56,273 nt of DNA from Ascoidea tarda (nom. inval.). Taxonomy: Eukaryota > Ascomycota > Saccharomycetes > Ascoideales > Ascoideaceae. The stretch lies in the NCBI GenBank assembly GCA_030560485.1, contig JAKTTS010000036.1, positions 1 to 56,273 on the forward strand. The letters are read 5' to 3'. Made by a program: the position numbers and the translations under genes. Shown piece after piece: positions 9,425 to 18,713 of this stretch. Under the pieces are notes generated by a model. The model was not told the DNA's origin. It was given only the letters and a program-made list of their open reading frames with translations, and searched no databases. Numbering within the stretch: position 1 is the stretch's first letter; each line of letters opens with the position of its first letter.

Positions 9425-12400
9425 ATGAAAGGCTCCAACAATCCCTTCTATCAAGATGGCTTGGGCAGCTCTTCCAACAACAACAACAACAATAATAATA
9501 ATAATAATAATAATAACAATAACATTACTGCCTCGCTCACTAACTCTTCCAGCCAAAGCGCTGACTCTTATACTGACAACATCGAACTCTCTGACCATCC
9601 TCACTTGTCAAACAGCTCCTTCAACTTAACCTCAAATGTAACCTCAAAAACACATCTAAATGCAAATGCTCCCACCACTTCTCGCCACAAAGCTCCCTCT
9701 GATTTTAATGCTGTTTTTTTGCATCCTGAAACTGAAAACTTCTCCACCATATCTTCTATAAGCTCTTCTTCTAATGTTCAAAATAACACAATTCCAAACA
9801 ATGATAATCATGATCCCAATACACTTCTGTCTGCGCTGTCAAATTCGCTACATGAAAACTCAAATTCCCTTTTTTATAAATTCAAGTCTATTTTCAATCT
9901 AAATCCAATCACTGATTCAGAAAATGGTAGAAAAATACCTGTCAATTTGTCAATATCAACAAAAAACACCTATAGTTTCAATCACTTTCTCCAAAAGAAT
10001 TCTTTTTTTAAAAAGGACTTTTCCCAGAAAGATATCCTACTAGATAACCATTCACTATTGATCGACGAAAGAACTTCAAAACCTTTTATAAACAACTTGA
10101 TCAAATCTTCAAGGTATAACTTGTATAATTTCTTACCAAAACAATTATACTTCCAATTCTCAAAAATCGCAAACATCTATTTTTTTTCCATTGCAATAAT
10201 GCAAATGATCCCTACATGGTCAACCACCGGTAATTATACAACAATAATTCCTCTTTCGATCTTTATGTTAATTTCCATATCCAGAGAAGGTTATGATGAT
10301 CTTAGAAGACACTCTCAAGATAAAGAAGAAAATAACAAGTTTTCAACTATATTAACTCTACAAAATCCTGCCCATAAATTTAAAAATAAAAATCATAATA
10401 GCATCCTAACTCCCTACACTTCTTCCAACTCTTATAACAACACCATACAAACTGAAACTCAATCAGTAAATCTTTTTTCTTCATCTGATTCTCATGGTTT
10501 TTCAATCGACCAACATGAAAACCACTCTTCTACCAATTCCTCTAATCATCATTCCAGAATCTCTGAAATTATCCCCAAATCCATCCATGATCAACATTCT
10601 GCCTTTTACTCAAATCTCTTAAATCAAGCTGGAATCTTTCAAAAGAAAACTTTATGGAAAGATATTAGGGTAGGAAACATCATCAAATTAAAGCAAGATG
10701 AATTGGTCCCTGCTGATATAATAATTTTATCCTCTGATAACCTAAATAATGATGTTTTTATTGAAACAATGGATTTGGATGGCGAAACAAATTTAAAGCT
10801 TAAAAACCCTCATATCGAATTAAATAAATACTGTAACACAGCTAATGGCTTGAAAAATATTGACGCCCTCATAACTACTGAACATCCGAATTTAAATTTG
10901 TATAATTTTGAAGGCTATTTAAATATCGATAACAAAAAGTTTTCTCTCAATTCTGATCATATAGTTTATAGGGGCTCGGTAATCAGAAATACCTCCAATT
11001 TATTGGGCTTGGTTGTATTTACCGGTGAAGAAACAAAAATAAGAATGAATGCCATTAAAAATCCCAGAACAAAAGCTCCAAAATTGCAGCATCATGTTAA
11101 TATGATTGTATTATTCATGATTGGCCTTGTTATGTCTTTGTCCTTTGGCTCCTTGGCCGGTGAGTTGATTCAATATAATAAATTAAAAGATGATAATTGG
11201 TATCTACTTCGTCAGGATGCTGGTATAGCAGCTACTTTTATGGGGTTTTTAATCATGTATTATACACTAATTCCTTTGTCCCTATATGTTACAATGGAAT
11301 TGATCAAAGTAACTCAGCTACTATTTTTGCAGTGGGATATTGATATGTATTACCCTTTGACAAATACTCCCTGTGAAGCAAGAACTGCCACAATTTTGGA
11401 AGAACTAGGTCAGGTTTCCTTTGTTTTTAGTGATAAAACAGGCACCTTGACAGATAACTTGATGATTTTTAGAAAATTTAGCGTGGGTGGGGTTTCTTGG
11501 TTACATGACATTGATCTCTTATTAAATGAGGGAAATGATGAAAGATTGTCTATTGATATTAATAACACAACTTCTATAGCTGGAATGGTTTCAGTTGATA
11601 AAACCAGAGATAGTATTAACTATTCAAATCAGATTGCTGACAAAAGCAAATCAAAGGTTTTCCCTCAAATGAGAGGCTCTGTGGATATCAGAAGGGGAAA
11701 TGGAACTTCTACTTATACAGGAAGGCCAAGTATGGCTTCATTAACTTCCGACCAAGCCACAAATCATTTAAGATCTAGTATCTCTATGAATGAGTGGAGA
11801 TCCGAAGCTGTTCCTAATAAAATACAGGATATCAAATCTTCGTTGGATTTAATACTATACATTCAACAGAATCCATATTCAGTTTACGCTAGAAAAGCAA
11901 AATTTTTTATTTTATCCATTGCGTTATGTCATTCATGTTTCCCCAAAAAAATAAACAATACCAAGGATAATATCGAATATCAGTCTTCTTCTCCTGATGA
12001 ACTTGCATTGGTAACTGCTGCTAGGGATATGGGTTTTGTGGTATTTGACAAAGTAAACAATTTAATTACTTTACAGGTTTATCCAAACGGTTTGCATAAA
12101 AATCCAGTATATGAAAAATACGAAATTTTAAACATTATTGAATTTAATTCCATTAGAAAAAGGATGTCAGTTATTGTCAAATTTCCTGATGGTAAGATTT
12201 GTTTGCTATGCAAAGGTGCTGATAATGTTATTCTTGAAAATTCCAAAAATTATAAATTTGCTATGGAAATTATGAAAAAGATTTCTTCAGTTAGCCAGTC
12301 TAGAAAATTAGCGGAAGCTGAAATTGCAAAGCAGAATAAAAAATCCATGGAAGGAGCTAAAAGCATTATGAGAACATCGATGCAATCAATGAGAAAAAGT

Positions 12401-14569
12401 GTAAATATACAGAATGAAACAATTGATAGCATTTTATTTAATGAGCAAAGAAACAAAGAAGAAATTGAAGATGTTGCTCAGTTTTCCAGAAAATCATTAC
12501 ATTATGACCAAGCAAAAAAATACAGTATCGATAACTCAAAACTTTCAACCGATAATATGAAATCTGCACCTACTTTGGATTATATTGGTGATGATAACTT
12601 GGTATTAAATGAAGAATATGTAATTGAAAAAACGTTGGAACACATTGAAGATTTTTCCACAGAGGGACTAAGAACGTTGTTATATTCATTCAGATGGTTA
12701 AACGAAGAAGAATACAAAAATTGGGCAGAGAAGTATGAAGAGGCTAAAGCTGCAATAGTAGATAGATCACAGAAAATGGATGCACTTGGTGCTGAAATTG
12801 AGACTAATTTAGAAGTGAGTGGTGCTACAGCTATTGAAGACAAATTACAGGAAGGTGTAGCGAATGCTATTGAAAAAATTCGCAGATCGGGAATTAAAAT
12901 GTGGATGCTAACTGGAGATAAAAGAGAGACAGCCATTAACATTGGTTACTCTTGCAGATTGGTTAAAGATTATTCAACTGTCATTATCTTAAGTAAGGAT
13001 GATGGAGATCAGGCGTTAACAGAGAGAATTTCAGCAGCTACAATTGAACTATCTGAAGGGAATGTTGTTCACTGTGTTGTTGTGATAGATGGGACAACAT
13101 TAACATCTATGGATAACGATGAAACTATCTACAATATGTTTATTAATTTATGTATCAAAGCTGATTCTGTTATCTGTTGCAGAGCCAGCCCTTCACAAAA
13201 GGCCAATTTAGTAACATCAGTGAGACAAAAGTACAAAAATTCAGTGACGCTTGCCATTGGAGATGGAGCCAATGATATTGCAATGATCCAAAGTGCAGAC
13301 ATAGGAGTTGGAATTACAGGTAAAGAGGGTCTTCAGGCTGCGAGATCATCTGACTATTCAATTGCACAATTTATTTTTTTGATTAAATTATTATTGGTGC
13401 ATGGTAGGTACAATTATATTCGAACTTCAAAGTTTGTTTTATGCACTTTCTACAAAGAGGTTTTATTTTACATATCTCAATTATTGTTTCAGTCTAATAC
13501 CTTATTTACGGGTGCATCTTTGTATGAGCCCTGGTCTTTATCAATGTTTAATACTCTATTCACATCTTTACCGGTTTTATGCATTGGTATGTTTGAAAAA
13601 GATTTGAAAGCTGCTACATTGATTGCTGTCCCTGAATTATATTCAATTGGCAGGCATAATAAATGCTTTAATTTTAAAATATTTTTTGAATGGATGTTTT
13701 TGGCATTATTTATAAGTGTTGCAGTTTGTTTTTCATCATGGTATTTGTGGGGTTTTAGTTCGATGAGCGATAATACATTTTACCCTATGGGCACTTTGAC
13801 ATTTACTGCGTTTGTTGTTATTATTAACATTAAATGTCAAATAATTGAGCAACGAGACAGAACAATATTAAATTTTTTATCTCTTATAATTGAAATTGGG
13901 GGGTGGCTTGTCTGGTGTATGGCGTTACCAGTTTTGTATTCGAGAGAATCGTCTAATATCTACTTTGTTGATTCAGGATTATATAACAAATTTGGAAAAG
14001 ATTATACTTGGTGGGCTTGTTGTGTATTCATTACAGTTCTTGGAATTTTGATTGAGGTTATAATAAAAGCATTAAGAAACTGGTTTTTCCCAGAAGATGT
14101 TGACTTTTTTCAGCAAATTGAAAGAAATTATAAATACAGGAAATTATTTGAAACCGATGCTTATGAAGATTTGCATCAAACCTGGGAATCAAATAAAGAT
14201 AAAAGTTTTCATTCGTTAAGAAATAGTAAAATTGGCAAAAAAATTGGAAATAATCAAAAGAAAATCAGATCGATTTTAAAATACAAAAGCAGAGATATTG
14301 ATAAATCGAAAATCAAAAATAAATCTAATATTGAGTTTAATGAGTTGGATTTGGAAAGAAATGTTGAGGATGAAGGAAGTTCGAATACTTCAAGAAATGT
14401 TAATCCAAATTATGAAGTTGAAGTTTTACCTAGTGGTAAAATTTACAAGAGGCGGATTAATGATAGTAAGCTAAGAAAAATTGGGAAAAAGTTAAGATTT
14501 CTAGATCAAGAAGAGTCTTCTGATGATGAATTTATTGAAAGAATAATTAGACACCGTCAAACAGATTAA
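9425..14569 (+). CDS. DNF3: P4-ATPase phospholipid flippase Dnf3
   Basis: Aminophospholipid-translocating P4-ATPase; yeast Dnf3 acts at the trans-Golgi/endosome with the Cdc50-family subunit Crf1. It has 1714 aa with an Asn-rich N-terminus (tract about 9480-9525). The first helices follow FLPKQLYFQFSKIANIYFF and IPTWSTTGNYTTIIPL, which match Dnf3 better than Dnf1/2, Drs2 or Neo1. The actuator loop has DGET (about residue 452), the phosphorylation site is DKTGTLT (D at about 670), the nucleotide domain has MLTGDKRETAINIG, and the hinge is GDGANDIAM (about 1280). Ten membrane helices are expected. Low-complexity insertions occur in the actuator domain (residues about 310-400) and the nucleotide-binding domain (about 960-1060). 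The basic C-terminal tail ends in acidic serines (ESSDDE). Confidence 0.93.
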   Translation: MKGSNNPFYQDGLGSSSNNNNNNNNNNNNNNNNITASLTNSSSQSADSYTDNIELSDHPHLSNSSFNLTSNVTSKTHLNANAPTTSRHKAPSDFNAVFLHPETENFSTISSISSSSNVQNNTIPNNDNHDPNTLLSALSNSLHENSNSLFYKFKSIFNLNPITDSENGRKIPVNLSISTKNTYSFNHFLQKNSFFKKDFSQKDILLDNHSLLIDERTSKPFINNLIKSSRYNLYNFLPKQLYFQFSKIANIYFFSIAIMQMIPTWSTTGNYTTIIPLSIFMLISISREGYDDLRRHSQDKEENNKFSTILTLQNPAHKFKNKNHNSILTPYTSSNSYNNTIQTETQSVNLFSSSDSHGFSIDQHENHSSTNSSNHHSRISEIIPKSIHDQHSAFYSNLLNQAGIFQKKTLWKDIRVGNIIKLKQDELVPADIIILSSDNLNNDVFIETMDLDGETNLKLKNPHIELNKYCNTANGLKNIDALITTEHPNLNLYNFEGYLNIDNKKFSLNSDHIVYRGSVIRNTSNLLGLVVFTGEETKIRMNAIKNPRTKAPKLQHHVNMIVLFMIGLVMSLSFGSLAGELIQYNKLKDDNWYLLRQDAGIAATFMGFLIMYYTLIPLSLYVTMELIKVTQLLFLQWDIDMYYPLTNTPCEARTATILEELGQVSFVFSDKTGTLTDNLMIFRKFSVGGVSWLHDIDLLLNEGNDERLSIDINNTTSIAGMVSVDKTRDSINYSNQIADKSKSKVFPQMRGSVDIRRGNGTSTYTGRPSMASLTSDQATNHLRSSISMNEWRSEAVPNKIQDIKSSLDLILYIQQNPYSVYARKAKFFILSIALCHSCFPKKINNTKDNIEYQSSSPDELALVTAARDMGFVVFDKVNNLITLQVYPNGLHKNPVYEKYEILNIIEFNSIRKRMSVIVKFPDGKICLLCKGADNVILENSKNYKFAMEIMKKISSVSQSRKLAEAEIAKQNKKSMEGAKSIMRTSMQSMRKSVNIQNETIDSILFNEQRNKEEIEDVAQFSRKSLHYDQAKKYSIDNSKLSTDNMKSAPTLDYIGDDNLVLNEEYVIEKTLEHIEDFSTEGLRTLLYSFRWLNEEEYKNWAEKYEEAKAAIVDRSQKMDALGAEIETNLEVSGATAIEDKLQEGVANAIEKIRRSGIKMWMLTGDKRETAINIGYSCRLVKDYSTVIILSKDDGDQALTERISAATIELSEGNVVHCVVVIDGTTLTSMDNDETIYNMFINLCIKADSVICCRASPSQKANLVTSVRQKYKNSVTLAIGDGANDIAMIQSADIGVGITGKEGLQAARSSDYSIAQFIFLIKLLLVHGRYNYIRTSKFVLCTFYKEVLFYISQLLFQSNTLFTGASLYEPWSLSMFNTLFTSLPVLCIGMFEKDLKAATLIAVPELYSIGRHNKCFNFKIFFEWMFLALFISVAVCFSSWYLWGFSSMSDNTFYPMGTLTFTAFVVIINIKCQIIEQRDRTILNFLSLIIEIGGWLVWCMALPVLYSRESSNIYFVDSGLYNKFGKDYTWWACCVFITVLGILIEVIIKALRNWFFPEDVDFFQQIERNYKYRKLFETDAYEDLHQTWESNKDKSFHSLRNSKIGKKIGNNQKKIRSILKYKSRDIDKSKIKNKSNIEFNELDLERNVEDEGSSNTSRNVNPNYEVEVLPSGKIYKRRINDSKLRKIGKKLRFLDQEESSDDEFIERIIRHRQTD

Positions 14570-14740
14570 TTCTTTCAAATAAAGGGTTGTTTTTTTTTAA
14601 TTTTTTTTACGGATTATTTGTTTTTTTTGTTTTATTTTTGTAACTTTAAAATTTTTTTGTATTATTTTTTTTTTATTTTTCAGTATAAAATGATTGGGTA
14701 TATATATGGAATATATGGAAAACAATAAAGATTCAAGCGA

Positions 14741-15967
14741 CTATAAGGTTTTTAAAATGCCATTTTCATTGTTTAAAAGAAAATCTTTACATGCTTGTCC
14801 CCATCTACCTCTATTTTTATAAGCAGCCATTTCGGGGAAGATGCCATCAATTGCAGTTGCAAGATCGTTACCAAGATTTTCATCTTTGATTTGTTTTAAA
14901 CTAGTTTTATAATATCTAATTGAAAATAAAACAGCGTTTGATTTTGGTAATCTAATTAAACACTGCCTTTCGGATCTTAAAAAAACATCATTTGAGTTTT
15001 CCAAATTTTTAGCAGATAACAGTTCCTTTTCAGAAGAAGATCTTGATTGATTAAATCTTGAAGTTTGTTTTGATATTTGATTAAAATTTGAATTTAGTTG
15101 GATAGACCAGTTATTTCTTTGAACAATTTTATTTAATTTCAAATTATTAAAAAATTTATTCATTGAAGCTTTTAATGATAAGGAATATTTTGGAACAGGG
15201 CCATGTATTGCGGTTAAATTTTTAAGAAATTTTTCACTTGGATCAAAACTGGAGGGTAGCAAACAAGTAGCAGCTTTTAGAACATACTCGTCTCTAAATT
15301 CGGGCAGAATATTTTGATTATCTGGATCTTTTATTAGCCATAATAAATCTTCTTGAATTTGTAAAGATAAATCAAATAATAGTTGGTTTATTTGGTCTGT
15401 ATTTAAGCAATATAAAGAGTCTAAAGGGATTTTGTGATTAGTAATCTTATTGAATAAAAGGTTGTCGTTTGGAAGAATTTGGAAATATTTTGGAAATCTT
15501 TTTGGTAAGTAAACATTTACAATATAGTCATAGGCCTCTTTTATTGCTAGGACTGTGACAGGATCATCTTTATCAAAAAAGATAGTTCTATCAACATGGC
15601 TTTGATTTGATAATAATGATTTTTTTTCGTTGATTGTAGTTAAGTAGGTATTGTCAATTAAAAACAAATCATCAATGGATATGAATTTTATTCCTAGATT
15701 CATTTTATAAACTGGTTTAAACGGTCTATATGGGATGGGAAGTTGATCTTGCCAAACATAATCAGATGGTATGGGATGAACAAGTTCAGTAGACTGAAGC
15801 AAAATAGAAGCTTTCTGATCACAAGCAGCCTGCAATTTCAATGGTTTATCAGAGCTTGCATTAAAATAGTTGTAGATGTGATAAAAAACAAAAGGAGTAA
15901 GAAGAGGAAGAGGAAGAACAAACAATTTCCAATGAGCAGCCAAATGCTGGGAAAAAAAGCAGTCCAT
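14741..15967 (-). CDS. DUF3445 / haem-dependent oxidative N-demethylase-like protein
   Basis: Matches fungal DUF3445 proteins, a family whose bacterial members are haem-dependent oxidative N-demethylases (dimethylamine monooxygenase alpha-like). Conserved blocks in order: KMNLGIKFISIDDLFLID, a helical segment with YLPKRFPKYF, QEDLLWLI, CLLPSSFDPSEKFLKNL, IHGPVPKYSLSLKASMNKFF, RNNWSIQ, SERQCLIRLPKSNAVLFSIRYY and FPEMAAYKNRGRW. I chose the ATG at 15967 (408 aa), because a TATATA motif lies about 60 bp upstream and a hydrophobic anchor follows directly (LFVLPLPLLTPFVFYHIYNY). An in-frame ATG at 16135 would add 56 residues; the open frame continues to a GTG at 16177. The N-terminal anchor suggests a membrane-tethered enzyme. 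I know of no S. cerevisiae orthologue. Substrate in yeast unknown. Confidence 0.85.
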   Translation of the reverse strand: MDCFFSQHLAAHWKLFVLPLPLLTPFVFYHIYNYFNASSDKPLKLQAACDQKASILLQSTELVHPIPSDYVWQDQLPIPYRPFKPVYKMNLGIKFISIDDLFLIDNTYLTTINEKKSLLSNQSHVDRTIFFDKDDPVTVLAIKEAYDYIVNVYLPKRFPKYFQILPNDNLLFNKITNHKIPLDSLYCLNTDQINQLLFDLSLQIQEDLLWLIKDPDNQNILPEFRDEYVLKAATCLLPSSFDPSEKFLKNLTAIHGPVPKYSLSLKASMNKFFNNLKLNKIVQRNNWSIQLNSNFNQISKQTSRFNQSRSSSEKELLSAKNLENSNDVFLRSERQCLIRLPKSNAVLFSIRYYKTSLKQIKDENLGNDLATAIDGIFPEMAAYKNRGRWGQACKDFLLNNENGILKTL

Positions 15968-16623
15968 TGCAAGCAAATTGTGACAACAAGAAGAGCAGAA
16001 AAGCCCCAAAACTGGGGAAGCTGCTCCATACTTATATATCCAAGTTTCTCCACTGTGCTGAATCAGGTTGGATAAGAAATCTCGAAATTTCGAGTTTATC
16101 AGCAACTGCTTTGAGAAGTACCCGCGATCCACCATAGCGGATTCCCACAGCCCAAACCGGAAAAATGTGTTGCGCACGTGTGCAGAACATCACGTAGTAC
16201 AGTACCAGCTTAGTGGCTTCCAAATCAGTACCGTGTTTGCGGTCTGTGTAGTGCACGTGCTCTGGCTCTTATTGTTCTGGAGAATTTGTAGGATGATCTG
16301 TTTTCTGTTGCGCCTAAGGCATGAGCTGCGAGAGACAATCAATGCTTCATTTTGCTATCGATTTTGGATTCACCACCAGACCAGTTTTTGTTTCAGTCTT
16401 CTTCTTTTTACTTGTGCATTTTCTGCAGCCTCTTTTTTTTGTTTGCTGCTCCGTTTTCTATTTTTAATTTTTCATCGCTCTTTATCGAAGTATTAACACG
16501 TCGGTAGATATATCTATTGCTGGCCAAAAATTATTCTCATTCTACGTTTTTTATTTTGGAGGTTGAGAGATTGTCCTTTAGAGTGTTTGGTGTTTTTTCT
16601 ACTGATTTGCTTTTGATATAATA
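15968..16623. promoter_or_regulatory. Divergent promoter, DUF3445 gene / ERV25
   Basis: About 650 bp with a GC-rich core holding two CACGTG boxes (16175-16180 and 16254-16259), 79 bp apart. A TATATA lies near 16035 on the DUF3445 side. The ERV25 side is T-rich with no recognised TATA box. Small frames here lack protein-like features. Confidence 0.55.
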
Positions 16624-17502
16624 ATGAAATTAACAAGCAGGCATGGAATAGGTCAAATTTTCAATTTCAATTTCAATGGTTTTAAATTTAATTCCAACCT
16701 TACTATATTACGTTTTATAATACTAGTATCTTTATTTTATCTACAGTTGGTTAGTTCAATCGGTATAATTGTACCCCCTTTGAAGCAAAAGGATATTGAA
16801 AATTATGAAAAAAATTACAACAAAAAATACGATTTTGAATCATGTTTCAGATATTATGACAATAGCCAGTCTGACAATGATAATGACAATAACAATAATA
16901 ATAATAATGATGATGATGATGATAATTTGATTATAATAAGTATGTTTGTTGGTGATAAGATTAACTCGCAATCTTTAAATTTTAAAGTATTTGATCAATT
17001 TGGTAATCTTTATCGGTCAAAATCTGACATCTCTGGAAAATTGCGCATTATCTTTAAAACTTCATTTTTAAATAATTACAATAATAACAATAGTAACAGT
17101 AATAAAATTACGAATGATTATGATATTTCACAAAGATATTTTGAAATTTGTTTTGAAAATTATCTTAAAGATGCAAGTTGGTCAAATGATGGTGAAAACA
17201 AGGAAATAGTGATGGATTTAGAAATTGGTTTAAAATCTAGAGATTTAAATTTAATTAAACAAAGTGAAAAACTAACTCCATTACATAAGGATTTAATCCA
17301 GATTGAAAACGAAATTGACGATTTAACAGATAATTTATATTATCTTGTTAAAAGAGAAGCAAATCTAAGAGACACTAATGAAAATACATACATTAATGTT
17401 GTCAAGTCTCAAATCGTTATAATAATTTTACTAATATTTATTAGTTTATTACAATTATTATATTTTTACAATTATTTAAAAACTAGGAAAGTTATCCAAT
17501 AG
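16624..17502 (+). CDS. ERV25: p24-family cargo receptor Erv25
   Basis: Type I membrane protein of the p24 (EMP24/GP25L) complex in COPII vesicles, where it pairs with Emp24, Erp1 and Erp2. The signal peptide (about residues 28-48, LRFIILVSLFYLQLVSS) is followed by a lumenal GOLD domain with the usual two Cys (CFRYY and CFENYL). A coiled-coil stem (LTPLHKDLIQIENEIDDL) leads to the Erv25-type junction LVKREANLRDTNENT. One C-terminal helix and the short tail YLKTRKVIQ end the protein; yeast Erv25 ends similarly in YFKTKHII. An Asp/Asn insertion (about residues 80-100) disrupts the usual GOLD spacing, and the N-terminus before the signal peptide is long for the family. Total 292 aa versus about 211 in yeast. 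Confidence 0.9.
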   Translation: MKLTSRHGIGQIFNFNFNGFKFNSNLTILRFIILVSLFYLQLVSSIGIIVPPLKQKDIENYEKNYNKKYDFESCFRYYDNSQSDNDNDNNNNNNNDDDDDNLIIISMFVGDKINSQSLNFKVFDQFGNLYRSKSDISGKLRIIFKTSFLNNYNNNNSNSNKITNDYDISQRYFEICFENYLKDASWSNDGENKEIVMDLEIGLKSRDLNLIKQSEKLTPLHKDLIQIENEIDDLTDNLYYLVKREANLRDTNENTYINVVKSQIVIIILLIFISLLQLLYFYNYLKTRKVIQ

Positions 17503-17689
17503 ATTTTTTCTTTTATTTACGATTATTGTTTTTTTTTTCTTTTTGTTTTGTTTTTTTTTGGGGTTTTTACTTTCAATTTATTTTTGTTTATTAATTTTAA
17601 TGTTACTTCAATAATATTATTTTAATAATGCTATTTTAATACATATTATCTTAATTGTTTATTATCCTAGCTATAATATAAGGTGTAAA

Positions 17690-17719
17690 TAAAAAATCGT
17701 AAAAAATCATAAAAAATCA
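17690..17719. repeat. 10-bp tandem repeat TAAAAAATCR x3
   Basis: Three near-perfect copies of TAAAAAATCA/G in the convergent 3' region. Confidence 0.85.
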
Positions 17720-17795
17720 TAAAACAGTAACAAAATAAACCGGTTTTTAACAGTGAATATTTCTTGTGAAAATAAGACATTTCAAAAAACAAATG

Positions 17796-17849
17796 GAAAG
17801 AATAGAAAAAATAGAAAAAATAGAAAGAATAGGAAGAATAGAAAGAATA
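17796..17849. repeat. 9-bp tandem repeat GAAARAATA x6
   Basis: Six 9-bp units, with substitutions only at the second and fifth positions, in the 3' flank of the zinc-cluster gene. Confidence 0.88.
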
Positions 17850-17915
17850 GAAAGGGACAAAAATAAAATATAATAAAACATAATAAAACATAATAAATAA
17901 TGGATTAATTATTCA

Positions 17916-18713
17916 CTAGGGCAAGATAAAATGAACTTTTTTGTGTGCTTTTGGAGTCAATGTTGGGAAAGAATCAGTTTGATTTTTTTTAAGAATTGAC
18001 CTATAAGGTTTTGTAAGATTACGATTATTAAGATTATCATAGTTTTTGCTGAAATTATCTTTATGGTTAGTATTAAAATTAATAGTGCCACTGTAATTAT
18101 TTTTATTTTTATTTTTACTTTTACTTTTACTTTTATCTTTATTTTTATCTTTATTTTTAATATTCTTTTTAATTTTAATTTTATTGTTATCTATATGGTT
18201 CAAATTATTTTGATTTAATGACAGGTTTAATGTTTTAAAATATAAAAGATTTTTTTGGAATTGATCTTTTAAATTATAATTTGTGTTAATTAGACCACAA
18301 TTTGCACAAAATACATGAGTACAGGAACAACGAGGGTTTGGAGAGGTTATTTTAAGTAGATTATCAATGCCATTAAAATGGCATTTGCAACAATGCATAT
18401 AGTGGTTATTAAGATCAAAATTAGTGCTGGTATTTAAATATGGAAAAGAAGTAAATGAGTTTTGATTTAGATAAGATAGATCGATATTTGAGAACGAGTT
18501 TGAATTTGGAATTAAATTTGGGTTAAGTTGATTTACAATTTGATTTAGATATTGGTAAGAATGAATTAAATTTAGATTCTCATTTAAATTTTGATTGAAG
18601 GTGTAATTTTGATTGTAATATAAACCATTTTGATTTTGATTTTGATTTTGATTTTGATTTAGATTTAGATTTAGATTTGAATATTGAGCTGAGGTCTGAG
18701 AATGATAAGACAT
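17916..18713 (-). CDS. Unknown Asn/Gln-rich protein with a Cys-rich zinc-binding cluster
   Basis: Not recognised as a named gene. It has 265 aa. The first 90 residues are Asn-Gln-Leu repeats (NQNQNQ, NLNLNL). Residues about 107-142 hold the only ordered-looking part: CCKCHFNG, then PRCSCTHVFCANCG, giving CC-x-C, C-x-C-x2-H-x2-C-x2-C spacing that could bind one or two zinc ions. Small fungal proteins with a CCxC...CxxCxHxxCxxC pattern exist, but I know no function for them. Lys/Asn repeats follow, then a short conserved-looking tail (PYRSILKKNQ, PKAHKKVHFILP). A conserved cluster in simple-sequence flanks suggests a real, fast-evolving gene. The ATG at 18713 opens the frame. It is divergent from the tail-anchored gene across a 1.6-kb region. 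Confidence 0.6.
   Translation of the reverse strand: MSYHSQTSAQYSNLNLNLNQNQNQNQNQNGLYYNQNYTFNQNLNENLNLIHSYQYLNQIVNQLNPNLIPNSNSFSNIDLSYLNQNSFTSFPYLNTSTNFDLNNHYMHCCKCHFNGIDNLLKITSPNPRCSCTHVFCANCGLINTNYNLKDQFQKNLLYFKTLNLSLNQNNLNHIDNNKIKIKKNIKNKDKNKDKSKSKSKNKNKNNYSGTINFNTNHKDNFSKNYDNLNNRNLTKPYRSILKKNQTDSFPTLTPKAHKKVHFILP

Larger units (their letters stand above)
17503..17915. other. Convergent intergenic region with short tandem repeats
   Basis: About 410 bp of very AT-rich 3'-flanking DNA between ERV25 and the zinc-cluster gene. It contains two small tandem arrays annotated separately and no supported gene. Confidence 0.6.
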
